Positions 53,222 to 62,082 of a DNA stretch of 64,000 nt are shown here, piece by piece; position 1 is the stretch's first letter; every line of letters starts with the position of its first letter. The stretch lies in assembly GCF_006539185.1 (NCBI RefSeq), contig NZ_BJMN01000030.1:1-64000 (forward strand), read 5' to 3'. This stretch comes from Streptomyces gardneri. Lineage in GTDB: Bacteria; Actinomycetota; Actinomycetes; Streptomycetales; Streptomycetaceae. Under the pieces are notes generated by a model. That model searched no databases and was not told where the DNA came from. It saw only the letters and a list, made by a program, of their open reading frames with translations. A program made the translations under genes and the position numbers.

Positions 53222-53348
53222 GGCAGCGAGTTCTCCAGGCGGTGCGTGAGCGGGCCGTGGGATACGGAGGAGCCGGGGAAAGAGCCGGAGGCGGAAAGGC
53301 GGGAGGCCCTTGGACGGTGCGGCGGGGGAGGCGCGGGCGTCGCGCAGA

Positions 53349-54443
53349 TCAGCCGCCCGAGCCGGACGGACCGGCCGTCGTGGGCGTCACACCGGCGGTC
53401 TCGGCGGCCGGGCCGGGGATCGTCTGCGCCGCCGTGGTGGCGCCGGTCACCGCGGTCAGCGGCACCGTCTCGTCCTGGCCGCCGCGGATCGCCGCGGCCG
53501 AGGCGCCGAGCCGGTCCGGCCGGGCGGCGAAGTACGCGACGGTCCTGCGCAGGCCCTCGGTGATGTCGATCTCCGGTTGCCAGCCCAGTACCTCCTGGGC
53601 CCGGGTGATCACCGGGCGGCGGCGGACCGGATCGTCGACCGGTAGCGGGTGGTGCTTCACCTCGGAGCGCGACCCGGTCATGGCCAGGACCGCCTCGGCG
53701 AGCTCGGTGACGGTCCGTTCGACCGGGTTGCCCAGGTTGAACGGGCCCATCTCGGAGGAGTCGAGGAGCGCCAGGAGACCGCGGACCAGGTCGTCGACGT
53801 AGCAGAAGCTGCGGGTCTGCTTGCCGTCGCCGTAGATCGTCAGGGGCTCACCGGTGAGGGCCTGGGTGATGAAGCTTGACACCACCCGCCCGTCGTGCGG
53901 GCGCATCCGCGGCCCGTAGGTGTTGAAGATGCGCGCGATGCCGACGTTGAGGCCGTGGGTACGGCGGTACGCCGCGGAGACCGCCTCGGCGTATCGTTTT
54001 GCCTCGTCGTAGACGCTGCGCGGGCCGATGGAATTCACATTGCCCCAGTACGCCTCCTCCTGCGGATGGACCAGCGGATCGCCGTAGATCTCGCTGGTCG
54101 ACGCGAGGACGAAACGCGCGTTGTGGCGGAGGGCGAGGCGCAGGGCGTTCTCCGTGCCGCGGCTACCGACCCTGAGGGTCTCCAGCGGCCGGCGCAGGTA
54201 GTCGGGCGGCGAGGCGGGGGACGCGAGATGGGCCACGGCGTCGACGCGGCCGGCGCCATCCGCCGACACGCTCACGTCGGCGTGCTGGAAGGCGAAGCCC
54301 GGGTGGGAGAGGAGCGGAGCGATGTTATCGGGATCGCCCGTCGAGAAGTCGTCCAGGCACACCACCGAGTCACCGCGCCGCAAGAGCGCTTCGCAGAGAT
54401 GTGACCCAAGGAAACCACCGCCACCGGTCACGGCTACGCGCAT
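53349..54443 (-). CDS. UDP-glucuronate decarboxylase-like SDR (UDP-xylose synthase type)
   Basis: 364 residues. VAVTGGGGFLGSHLCEALLR, HLASPASPPDY, STSEIYGDP and YDEAKR with the catalytic Tyr/Lys, then IARIFNTYGPRM and the RSFCYVDDL box: the pattern of UXS proteins, which convert UDP-GlcA to UDP-xylose. The C-terminal 45 residues are Ala/Thr/Pro-rich and disordered. ATG 54443 with GGAG. With the UDP-glucose dehydrogenase it completes UDP-Glc to UDP-GlcA to UDP-Xyl. A related dTDP-sugar dehydratase is possible but less likely. Confidence 0.87.
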   Translation of the reverse strand: MRVAVTGGGGFLGSHLCEALLRRGDSVVCLDDFSTGDPDNIAPLLSHPGFAFQHADVSVSADGAGRVDAVAHLASPASPPDYLRRPLETLRVGSRGTENALRLALRHNARFVLASTSEIYGDPLVHPQEEAYWGNVNSIGPRSVYDEAKRYAEAVSAAYRRTHGLNVGIARIFNTYGPRMRPHDGRVVSSFITQALTGEPLTIYGDGKQTRSFCYVDDLVRGLLALLDSSEMGPFNLGNPVERTVTELAEAVLAMTGSRSEVKHHPLPVDDPVRRRPVITRAQEVLGWQPEIDITEGLRRTVAYFAARPDRLGASAAAIRGGQDETVPLTAVTGATTAAQTIPGPAAETAGVTPTTAGPSGSGG

Positions 54444-54758
54444 GTGTTTCTCCAGGGGTGAGAAGCGGAAATGGCGTCACGCCCCGATGGCGCGACGGCG
54501 CGAGAAATGCTGATCGGGTGAGCTGATAAACGCAGCATTCTCGGGAAAGGCAAGCAAAAGCGTATGGCCGTACATACTCATTGTTTTGGAGGCGATTCCG
54601 GCTGTTCGGCTGTTCGGCCGATCCCTTCGGTGACCGTCTCTCCGGGAAGTCCCCCAGTTCCCGGGCCGCCACTGCCGTAGGGCCTGCGGGTCACCGTCAC
54701 GCGCACGTGTGAGTGCGGGCTGCGCGCGCCCGGAGCCCGGCCGCGCGCGGCCGCCGGC
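54444..54758 (-). promoter_or_regulatory. 315-bp low-GC regulatory region of the exopolysaccharide operon
   Basis: No gene. GAGAAATGCTG (54502-54512) and CAGCATTCTC (54533-54542) form a long inverted repeat with one bulged base. GTATG-gccgta-CATAC (54562-54577) is a second inverted repeat. The stretch 54520-54600 is markedly AT-richer than surroundings, as at promoters. CGGCTGTT occurs in tandem near 54600. Likely control region for the minus-strand operon starting at 54443. Confidence 0.5.
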
Positions 54759-56294
54759 TCACTCCCGTACGTACAACTGCACCAGGCCGCTCTTCAGCTG
54801 CGTGCTGCGGGCGAGTTCGAATCCCTTGCGCACGGCGATGATCTTCGGGTCCTCGTCGAACCACTGCTCGCTCCAGGCGCTCGGCCAGGCCACCACCCAG
54901 ACCCGCCGTTCCGCGCCGATGCGCGCTCCGATCCGGTCCGCGTCGAACTCCTGGCCGTAGAACGTGCCCGACGCGGCCGCGTCCACTTTGAGGGCGATGT
55001 CGCGGCGGCCGGCGAACTCCCGGTCGTAGGTGAGGAAGATGTGCCGCTGGTACGAGGGGACGAACAGCACCGCGTCGTTCGGGCGCGTCTGCGCGGCCAC
55101 GTACGCGGCGAGCTCCCGGAGGTCGTCGATGCGGCCGTCCTTGCCGCGCTCCTGCTCCTGGAACGGGAGCTGGCACCAGAACGCGGCCGCGACCGCCACG
55201 ACGCCGGCCGCCGTCACCACCGGCCGCCAGGGCGCGGAGCGCAGCGCGCCCAGGAGGCGTTCCCAACCCGCGCCGACCAGCAGCGGGAATCCGGCGAACG
55301 CGAACAGCAGGTAGCGGTCGACGAACAGCGGCTTCACGAGCGAGACCGCGAAGAGCAGCGCCACCGGCAGGACGACGAGCGGCAGCGCCACCGCGGTCAG
55401 GCCGACACGGCCGGTGCGCCGCAGAGGCGACAGCACGGCGAGCCCGGCGAGCAGCGCCGCGACCGTCAGCACCCGGATGTCCGGGCCCGCGAACTGCAGG
55501 GCGAGCAGCCTCAGTTCCTCCACTCCCGGCTCCTGGATCCACGAGGTCTGACTGCCCTGTCGGGAGGAGACCAGCGCGAGCGGCACCAGCGGCACGACCG
55601 CCGCGCCCGCGGCCGCCGCCCACCGTCGCAAGGCCCCGGTACGGGACCCGGCCGCCAGCACCGTGGCCCCATGGGCGACCAGCATCAGCACGGCGAACTC
55701 GTGCAGCAGGGCCGTGCCGGCGACGGCGGCCGCGTACCCGGCCCAGCGTCCGGCCGAGTCGTGCTCGATGGCGCTCACCAGGCACCAGGTGGCGAGCGCG
55801 GCACCGGCCGCCACGAGGGCGTACGAGCGGCCCTCCTGTGCGTAGAAGGAGGTGAACGGGGTGGCCGCGTACAGCAGCCCGGCCCACAGGCCCACCCGGG
55901 GGCGGGCCAGCCGGCAGCCGATCGCGGCGACCAGTCCTGCGGAGCATGCCGCGCCGAGCACCGACGGGAGCCGCAGCATCACCTCGTCGGCCCGGACGGC
56001 GAGGACGGCGTGCATCAGGAGGTAGTAGAGGCCGTGGACGGCGTCCAGCTCGCCGAGGAGACGCCAGATGTCCGGTACCGAGCGCCGGGCGATCTGGAAC
56101 GTCGCGGACTCGTCGCGCCACATCGTGCCGCGGTTCAGGCCCCACAGCGCGATGCCGAGCATGACGGCAGCGGGCACGAGGACCGCGCCCGCGGTGGCGA
56201 GGCGGCTCGGCGGGACGGCGGGCGGAGGTGTGCGGTCACCGTCCGGGACGTACCGGGGCGGGGTGCTGCTGACGGGTGAGTTCGCCGTGTGCAT
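54759..56294 (-). CDS. GT39-like integral membrane glycosyltransferase
   Basis: 511 residues with ten or more hydrophobic helices. MWRDESATFQIARRSVPDIW holds the acidic DE motif of the first lumenal loop in GT-C (ArnT/PMT) enzymes. The C-terminal 110 residues are soluble, typical of family members. It probably transfers a sugar from a polyprenyl-phosphate donor to an exported glycan or protein. ATG 56294. Separated by the regulatory gap from the UXS-like gene but on the same strand, so functionally linked to the locus. A short near-inverted repeat, GTTCAACCC/GGGTGAAC, lies upstream at 56331-56351. Confidence 0.85.
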   Translation of the reverse strand: MHTANSPVSSTPPRYVPDGDRTPPPAVPPSRLATAGAVLVPAAVMLGIALWGLNRGTMWRDESATFQIARRSVPDIWRLLGELDAVHGLYYLLMHAVLAVRADEVMLRLPSVLGAACSAGLVAAIGCRLARPRVGLWAGLLYAATPFTSFYAQEGRSYALVAAGAALATWCLVSAIEHDSAGRWAGYAAAVAGTALLHEFAVLMLVAHGATVLAAGSRTGALRRWAAAAGAAVVPLVPLALVSSRQGSQTSWIQEPGVEELRLLALQFAGPDIRVLTVAALLAGLAVLSPLRRTGRVGLTAVALPLVVLPVALLFAVSLVKPLFVDRYLLFAFAGFPLLVGAGWERLLGALRSAPWRPVVTAAGVVAVAAAFWCQLPFQEQERGKDGRIDDLRELAAYVAAQTRPNDAVLFVPSYQRHIFLTYDREFAGRRDIALKVDAAASGTFYGQEFDADRIGARIGAERRVWVVAWPSAWSEQWFDEDPKIIAVRKGFELARSTQLKSGLVQLYVRE

Positions 56295-56463
56295 GCTCGG
56301 ACCTTAGGCGTTTCAGACGTATTTGCCCCAGTTCAACCCTGTTGGGTGAACGCCCTGTCACCTCAACGGAGCTGGAGCGGGACGCGGTGTCGCCGCTGAT
56401 GCCCGTGCCATGCGCAGGACTCGACCAGCGGCGGGCTGGACGGAGAACACCCGCACTCCGGCC

Positions 56464-57327
56464 TCAGGCGATGACAGAGCCCCTTGACAGGAGCTGTACG
56501 ACGGCCAGCCCCGCAACCGCGATCGCCGCCCGGAACGGCCATCGGCTGCCCTCACGCCACCTCGGGACGGTACCCATCACCGCGGCGCATCCCGCCGCCG
56601 TCGCACACGCCCAGCCCGGTGCTCCCGCCGTCCCGGGCGGGCACACGGTGACGATCGCGACCGCGGTCAGCATCGTGACCAGAGCGAGCCGGCGACAGGC
56701 CACGGGACCGAGGCGCTGAGGCAGTCCACGCACGCCCGTCGCGAGATCGTCCGCGATGTCCGGCAGTGCGTTCACCCAGTGGGCGCCGACACCGAGCAGG
56801 CCGCTCGTGACCACGGCCCACCAGGCGGGCCAGGCGTGCGTCGGCGGGCCGAGCGTCACGAAGGCGGGCAGGGACGCGAACCCGACGGCGTACGGCACGG
56901 GCGAGATCGGGGTTCTCTTCAGGACCAGGTTGTACGCCCACCCGCCGGCGATCACGCCCGTGAGGTGGACGGTCGCGGCGGCCGGGCCACTGAGCAAGGA
57001 GAGCGGGACACAGGCGGCGAGCGCCACCACGGCGGCCACGGCGGCCGTCCGTGGGTGCAGAGCCCCGGTCGCGATCGGTTTGTCGCGGCGGCCGCTGGCG
57101 GTGTCCCGGCCCGCGTCCACCGCGTCGTTGCACCACCCGATCGAGAGCTGACCGGCGAGCACCGCCGCTCCGACCGCCACGGCGCCCCCCGGTCCTCGCC
57201 CCGACGTGGCGGCCAGAGCGGTGACGAACGCCGTCACCGCGAGTGTCGGCTCCGGGTGGCACGAGTGGAGCAGCGTCGCGAGCCGGTGTGTCGCTCGCAC
57301 CGGAAGACCAGGGAGGTATAGAGACAC
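56464..57327 (-). CDS. UbiA family prenyltransferase
   Basis: About 287 residues, eight or nine helices. The first Asp-rich motif is NDAVDAGRD (GWCNDAVDAGRD, NDxxDxxxD) and the second is NALPDIADD (DxxxD). It transfers a prenyl chain to an aromatic or polyketide acceptor in the membrane. TACCTT on the minus strand (57339-57334) is 6 nt before GTG 57327, supporting leaderless translation; ATG 57366 is an alternative. Divergent from the type III PKS gene by about 45 bp, so the PKS product is a candidate acceptor. Confidence 0.87.
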   Translation of the reverse strand: MSLYLPGLPVRATHRLATLLHSCHPEPTLAVTAFVTALAATSGRGPGGAVAVGAAVLAGQLSIGWCNDAVDAGRDTASGRRDKPIATGALHPRTAAVAAVVALAACVPLSLLSGPAAATVHLTGVIAGGWAYNLVLKRTPISPVPYAVGFASLPAFVTLGPPTHAWPAWWAVVTSGLLGVGAHWVNALPDIADDLATGVRGLPQRLGPVACRRLALVTMLTAVAIVTVCPPGTAGAPGWACATAAGCAAVMGTVPRWREGSRWPFRAAIAVAGLAVVQLLSRGSVIA

Positions 57328-57372
57328 GGGAGCAAGGTAATCGCGCCGTCGGTCGTGAGGAGACATCCCGGA

Positions 57373-58530
57373 ATGCGTGTCCCCACAGCCGACCCGCTCG
57401 CCCCCGTCACGCCCTCGGCCGCGCCCGCCGGCGGCCCCATCGGTGAGCGGACCGATCCGGACGGATGGAAGAGCGTCGTCGTCGCCGTCCGTACGGCCCT
57501 GCCGGAGCATCGGTACACCCAGGACGAGCTCACCGAGCTGATCGGCGACCTCTGCCTCGCCCCGGGAGCGGACCGCACGGTGCTGCGCCGGCTGCACGGG
57601 GCCGCCGGGGTGCGGACTCGTCATCTCGCTCTGCCGCTCGACCGGTACGCGGCTCTGGGGGACTTCGGTGAGACGAACGCGGCATGGATGGCCGCCGGTC
57701 TGGAACTCGGCGAACGGGCTCTGACGTGTGCGCTCGAAGCTGCCGTGCTGTCGCCCTCGGAGGTGGATCTTCTGGTGTGCACCTCCATCACCGGCATCGC
57801 CGCGCCGTCGCTCGACGCCCGGCTCGCCTCGCGCATGGGCATGCGGCCGGATGTGAAGCGGATTCCCGTGTTCGGGCTCGGCTGCGTGGCGGGAGCGGCC
57901 GGTCTTGCCCGGCTCCACGACTACTTGCTCGGCCATCAGGGCGAGGTGGCCGTGCTGCTCAGCGTGGAGCTGTGCTCACTCACCCTGCAGCAGCGCGACG
58001 ACTCACCGGCCAACCTCGTCGCCGGTGCCCTGTTCGGCGACGGTGCGGCGGCGGTCGTCGCGCATGCCGCGCGGGCCGACGACCACCGGTCCGGTCGGCC
58101 GGCGGTGGTGGCCACCCGCAGTCTCCTCTACCCGGACACCGAGCACCTGCTGGGCTGGACGATTGGTGCCGGAGGGTTCCGACCGGTGGTGGACGCCGCC
58201 ATCCCCGATGTCGTGGGGGCCCGGATCGGTCCGGACCTCCGGGACTTCCTGGCCGCCCAGGGCCTGGCTCCGGACGACATCGAGACCTGGATCTGCCACC
58301 CCGGGGGACCGCGGATCCTCACAGCAGTGGCACACGCCCTTGACCTTCCCGACGGTGCACTCGACTCGGCCCACCGGGCCCTGGCGGTGTCGGGGAACAT
58401 GTCCTCCGCCTCGGTACTGCGGATCCTGGAGGACGTCACCACCGACACCCCTCCGCCACCGGGCTCATGGGGCCTGATGATGGCGATGGGTCCGGGTTTC
58501 TGTGTCGAGTTCGTCCTCCTGCGCTGGTGA
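57373..58530 (+). CDS. Type III polyketide synthase
   Basis: 385 residues. Chalcone synthase superfamily with the complete triad Cys171 (GLGCVAGAAG), His309 (WICHPGGP) and Asn342 (SGNMSSAS). GFGP loop counterpart MAMGPGF is at the end. It condenses a fatty acyl or other CoA with malonyl-CoA to alkylresorcinols, pyrones or related phenolics. Followed immediately by an ICMT-type methyltransferase and a flavin oxidoreductase, the order of S. griseus srsABC. ATG 57373 with AGGAG at 57358-57362. Confidence 0.92.
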   Translation: MRVPTADPLAPVTPSAAPAGGPIGERTDPDGWKSVVVAVRTALPEHRYTQDELTELIGDLCLAPGADRTVLRRLHGAAGVRTRHLALPLDRYAALGDFGETNAAWMAAGLELGERALTCALEAAVLSPSEVDLLVCTSITGIAAPSLDARLASRMGMRPDVKRIPVFGLGCVAGAAGLARLHDYLLGHQGEVAVLLSVELCSLTLQQRDDSPANLVAGALFGDGAAAVVAHAARADDHRSGRPAVVATRSLLYPDTEHLLGWTIGAGGFRPVVDAAIPDVVGARIGPDLRDFLAAQGLAPDDIETWICHPGGPRILTAVAHALDLPDGALDSAHRALAVSGNMSSASVLRILEDVTTDTPPPPGSWGLMMAMGPGFCVEFVLLRW

Positions 58531-58543
58531 GGGATCACGGATC

Positions 58544-59059
58544 ATGCTCTGGTACACGCTCCTCCTGGCGGGCGTCGCGGCGGAACGCCTCGTCGAACTC
58601 GTCGTGGCACGACGCAACGCGGCCTGGACCCTGGCCCGTCTCGGGGTCGAGTACGGCCGCGGTCACTACCCGGTCATGGTGGCCCTGCACACGGCTCTGC
58701 TCGCGAGCTGTCTGACCGAGGCCTGGCTGGCCCACCGACCGTTCCTGCCCGTACTCGGCTGGACCATGCTGGCCGTCGTCGTCCTGGCCCAGGCGCTGCG
58801 CTGGTGGTGTGTCACGACCCTGGGCCCGTACTGGAACACGCGGGTCATCGTGGTCCCCGGCGCCCGTCTCGTGCGCGCCGGACCGTACCGCTTCGCACGC
58901 CACCCCAACTACGTCGCGGTCGTGGCGGAGATCGTGGCGCTTCCTCTGGTGCACTCCGCGTGGCTGACCGCGACCGTCTTCACCGTGGCCAACGCGGCGC
59001 TGCTCACCGTCCGCGTCCGGTGTGAGAACTCCGCCCTGGCGCGGGTGAGCGTGGCGTGA
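58544..59059 (+). CDS. Isoprenylcysteine carboxyl methyltransferase-like protein (SrsB-type)
   Basis: 171 residues with four or five helices. The SAM-binding signature ALRWWCVTTLGPYWNTRVIV, then RAGPYRFARHPNYVAVVAEI, is that of the ICMT/phospholipid methyltransferase family. In S. griseus SrsB methylates an alkylresorcinol hydroxyl; the same role is inferred here. ATG 58544; a longer in-frame start exists but lies within the PKS gene. Overlaps the next gene by 4 nt (GTGA). Confidence 0.88.
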   Translation: MLWYTLLLAGVAAERLVELVVARRNAAWTLARLGVEYGRGHYPVMVALHTALLASCLTEAWLAHRPFLPVLGWTMLAVVVLAQALRWWCVTTLGPYWNTRVIVVPGARLVRAGPYRFARHPNYVAVVAEIVALPLVHSAWLTATVFTVANAALLTVRVRCENSALARVSVA

Positions 59060-60087
59060 GCCGCACCCACGATCTGCTGATCGCGGGCGGCGGCCCCGCG
59101 GGGCTGGCCACCGCGCTGTATGCGGTGCGGGCAGGGTTGGACGTCGTCCTGGCAGAGCCGCGAGGCCTGCCCGTCGACAAGGCCTGCGGAGAGGGGCTGA
59201 TGCCTGGGGCGGTCAGGGAACTGGGCGCGCTGGGACTGGACGTGCCCGGACGGCCGATCCTCGGCATCCGCTACCGGCAGGGCCCGCACCACGCCCAGGC
59301 GGAGTTCCGGCACAGCCTCGGCCTCGGAGTGCGTCGCACCGTACTGCACGCCGCCCTGCACGCGGCCGTCCTCGCCGCCCGAGTGCCCGTCCTGCCGGTA
59401 CGCGTACGGGACGTGCGTCAGGATGCCACGGGCGTCTTCGACGGCGCCACGGGTGTGCGCGCCAGGTGGCTCGTCGCCGCGGACGGACTGCACTCGCCGG
59501 TGCGGCGTTCGCTGGGGCTCGGCATGCCCGGCAAGGGCGTCCCGCGTTACGGGCTCCGCCGGCATTACGCCGTGGCGCCGCCCTCCTCGTACGTCGAGGT
59601 CCATTGGGGTCCCCACGGCGAGGCGTACGTGACCCCACTCGGGCCACAGCTCCTGGGCGTCGCCCTCCTGACCTCACGGCGTGCCCCCTTCGACGAACAG
59701 CTGGCCGGCTTCCCCGAACTGGCGGCCACTCTGCCCCGGCAGGCCGCGATCGGCGCCGTGCGTGGTGCGGGTCCCCTCCGCCAGAAGGTCCGCACGCGCG
59801 TCCATGGGCGGGTCCTGCTGGTGGGCGATGCCGCCGGCTACGTCGACGCGCTGACGGGCGAGGGCATCTCACTGGCTCTCACCGGCGCCAGGGTCCTGGT
59901 AGATCAGCTGCGTCGCGGCTCAGCCGGCTCGTACGAGGCCGCCTGGCAGCGTGCGACCCTCCGGCACAGGCTCCTTACCGACTGTCTGGTGCGAGCTCGG
60001 CAACGGCCCCGGCTGGCGGACAAGATCGTGCCGGCCGCGGCCCGGCTTCCCCGCGTCTTCACCCTCGCGGTGAACGCCCTCGCCTGA
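59056..60087 (+). CDS. FAD-dependent oxidoreductase (SrsC/geranylgeranyl reductase-like)
   Basis: 343 residues. FAD-binding GGGPAGLATALYAVRAG, conserved DKACGEGLMPGAVRELGALG, GADGLHS-type AADGLHSPVRRS, and GDAAGYVDALTGEGISLALT. It fits flavin monooxygenases and geranylgeranyl reductases. In S. griseus SrsC hydroxylates the phenolic lipid ring to a quinone precursor; an alternative is reduction of a prenyl chain added by the UbiA enzyme. GTG 59056 overlaps the previous gene. Last gene of the cluster. Confidence 0.88.
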   Translation: MSRTHDLLIAGGGPAGLATALYAVRAGLDVVLAEPRGLPVDKACGEGLMPGAVRELGALGLDVPGRPILGIRYRQGPHHAQAEFRHSLGLGVRRTVLHAALHAAVLAARVPVLPVRVRDVRQDATGVFDGATGVRARWLVAADGLHSPVRRSLGLGMPGKGVPRYGLRRHYAVAPPSSYVEVHWGPHGEAYVTPLGPQLLGVALLTSRRAPFDEQLAGFPELAATLPRQAAIGAVRGAGPLRQKVRTRVHGRVLLVGDAAGYVDALTGEGISLALTGARVLVDQLRRGSAGSYEAAWQRATLRHRLLTDCLVRARQRPRLADKIVPAAARLPRVFTLAVNALA

Positions 60088-60126
60088 GCGTCCTCCCTGC
60101 CGTGAAGCCGTCGAGGCCGGCCACGG

Positions 60127-61158
60127 TCAGCTCCTCGGGTGCGGTGGCAGGGGGCTGCGGAGCGCGGAGCGCCCCGCCGACCACGCGGTGCGAACGTGGG
60201 CGCCGAATTTGTTCTCGAGCAGGACGGTGGCCGCGCTCCCGAAGGCGATGTCCGGCTCCAGGGAGGGTTCGTCGGCGAGGAGCCCGCCGATGACCTCGCG
60301 CCGTACGACCTGTTCGTGGACGGCATCGGCCTCGACGTGCTCGGCGTAGAAGTGCTCGGCGGCCGGCCCCGCGCCGCAGCGGCGCATGGCCTGGGCGAGC
60401 CTTCGCGAGCCGGGCGGGGAGGTGACCTCGACACAGGCGAAGTGGCCGACCAGCGCTCCGCGCAGGGCCCGGTGCAGTCCGAAGAGGGACATGAGATTGA
60501 CGGTGGCGAGCAGCGGGGCGGGGGCGTGATCCAGGTAGTGGCCGTAGGCCGGGTCCAGGTCGAGGTCGGTCATGAGGTCCGCGAAGAGCTGCGCGTGAAT
60601 GCGCGCGGGGTGCCCGGCGCCGAACTCGTCGTACTCGACGGCCACCATCGCAGCCTTGGCTCGGCCGGTCAGACGCGGGATGACCCAGGCGTGCGGGTCC
60701 GCCTCCTTGAGGTGGTAGAGGGAACGCAGGGCGGTGTACTCGCGCAACTGCCACAGCTCGCCCTCGGTTTCCAGGTAGTGGCTGGCGCTGTCGGCCGGAT
60801 TCGCCTGTTCGACGAGCAGCGGGGCGAAGGCCTCCTCGACGGATCGGGGCGCATCGGGGAGTGCGGTGCGCAGCGCATGGAGGAACAGGTTTTCCGAATC
60901 CCGCCGCAGACGCAGCAGGTCCGGGTCCCATTCGCGATCGTCGTCGACGCCCTCGAAGCCCCGGTAGTGGAGCTCGTACAGCAGGTACAGCGCGAGCTGG
61001 AGGTCCTCTCCCCAGGGGTCCGCTCTTCGGAGGCTGGCCTCGGTGTATGCGGGTGGCCGGCCGGTGCGAAGGGCCCTCTCGACGGCGCCGGAAAGGTCAC
61101 CCCGCGCTGCGACGAGGTGGGGGCCGGATTCCGTGACGCTCGTGCTGGACGGGGTCAT
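60127..61158 (-). CDS. Iron-containing redox enzyme family protein (haem-oxygenase-like fold)
   Basis: 343 residues. Helical bundle with metal-ligand patterns AVEYDEFGAGHPARIHAQLF and EHFYAEHVEADAVHEQVVRR (Glu and His ligands), and GELWQLREYTALRS earlier. This is the diiron haem-oxygenase-like (HDO) superfamily, whose members cleave C-C or oxidise N in natural-product and cofactor pathways. ATG 61158 with SD AGGAG; the ATG overlaps the CDGSH stop (ATGA). Third gene of an overlapping operon. Substrate unknown. Confidence 0.85.
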   Translation of the reverse strand: MTPSSTSVTESGPHLVAARGDLSGAVERALRTGRPPAYTEASLRRADPWGEDLQLALYLLYELHYRGFEGVDDDREWDPDLLRLRRDSENLFLHALRTALPDAPRSVEEAFAPLLVEQANPADSASHYLETEGELWQLREYTALRSLYHLKEADPHAWVIPRLTGRAKAAMVAVEYDEFGAGHPARIHAQLFADLMTDLDLDPAYGHYLDHAPAPLLATVNLMSLFGLHRALRGALVGHFACVEVTSPPGSRRLAQAMRRCGAGPAAEHFYAEHVEADAVHEQVVRREVIGGLLADEPSLEPDIAFGSAATVLLENKFGAHVRTAWSAGRSALRSPLPPHPRS

Positions 61159-61409
61159 GTGAGGCTCCTGTCCTCGGATGGTGCCACACGCTCCCGGCGG
61201 CGGTGGCTGGTGTCGCACCAGGGATACGCACGGCTACGGCCGCACGTGCACAGCGCGACCATGAACCGGTCGGATCGGGCGAGGGTCCCGTCGTCCAGCA
61301 CCATCTCCACCGGGCCCTCGACCAGGATCGGGCCCTGCGGATCGATGGCCACCCGGCGTGCGGGGCACGAGGGGCCCGCCGGCGTCACACCGTCAGGGGC
61401 GCTCGGCAC
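61155..61409 (-). CDS. CDGSH-type iron-sulfur protein
   Basis: 84 residues. CTCGRSRAYPWCDTSH gives the three Cys and one His that hold a [2Fe-2S] cluster; the Gly of the CDGSH name is Thr here. A small redox or cluster-transfer protein. GTG 61409 lies inside the upstream methyltransferase gene (17-nt overlap), and its stop overlaps the metalloenzyme start. Likely electron donor for that enzyme; inference from coupling. Confidence 0.88.
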   Translation of the reverse strand: MPSAPDGVTPAGPSCPARRVAIDPQGPILVEGPVEMVLDDGTLARSDRFMVALCTCGRSRAYPWCDTSHRRRERVAPSEDRSLT

Positions 61410-62082
61410 GGATGATCACCAGCTCTTCGTGCTCGTCGCCTGCGCCGGCGATGCCCTGCTTCTGCAGCCAGGTGCGTCGCGCACGCAGTACCAGACCCCA
61501 TGGGACGGAGGCCCGCGCCGTTACCTCGGCGGACAGCCCGCCCGCTTCCAGACGGGCAAGCGTGGCCGGTGGACCGCACATCCCGGAGTGCACCATCAGC
61601 AGGACGCCACCGGGTCGCAGCAGGGACGGCGCGCACGCGCAGACGCGGTCGATGACGGCCCGCCCGTCGGGGCCGGCGTCCCAGGCGCGGGCGGCCCCGT
61701 GCGGCGGCGGCCGGGATCGTGGCGAGGGTACGTAAGGCGGGTTGGCGAGGACGACGTCGAAGCGCCGGCCTTGGGTACGGGTCGCGAAATCGCCGTGCGT
61801 CACTCTCAGTGGCAGTCGCTGACGGAAGGCGTTCAGGCCGGCCGCGATGACAGCGGGCCACGAGACGTCGACGGCTTCGACCCGGGCCCCGGTACGCGCC
61901 GCGGACAGCGCAATGACACCCGTTCCGGTGCCGATGTCGAGCACGTCGGTGTCCGCGTCCATCCGTTCGTGCGAGAGAGCCTCCGCGAGGAGCCAGGTGT
62001 CGGCCTGCGGGCGGTACACGCCGGGCAGGGCGATGAGCGCCCTGGGAAGCGTGCCGAAGGCCAGAGCCGTACTGGGCACCAT
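61393..62082 (-). CDS. HemK2/MTQ2-like SAM-dependent methyltransferase
   Basis: 229 residues from ATG 62082 (SD GGAGG close upstream). GVYRPQADTWLLAEAL, SAM-binding VLDIGTGTGVIALSAA, and VVLANPPYVPSP with the NPPY motif of N-methyltransferases acting on Gln or Asn side chains or adenine. First gene of the overlapping three-gene operon. It could modify a release factor or another protein, or a small molecule in a pathway with the metalloenzyme. Confidence 0.86.
   Translation of the reverse strand: MVPSTALAFGTLPRALIALPGVYRPQADTWLLAEALSHERMDADTDVLDIGTGTGVIALSAARTGARVEAVDVSWPAVIAAGLNAFRQRLPLRVTHGDFATRTQGRRFDVVLANPPYVPSPRSRPPPHGAARAWDAGPDGRAVIDRVCACAPSLLRPGGVLLMVHSGMCGPPATLARLEAGGLSAEVTARASVPWGLVLRARRTWLQKQGIAGAGDEHEELVIIRAERP

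Noticed and set aside
50150..53563. 1137-residue plus-strand open frame opposite the polysaccharide genes
   Set aside because: Antisense shadow of UGD, galE and GT2, which have clear motifs; product is low complexity Gly/Arg/Val.
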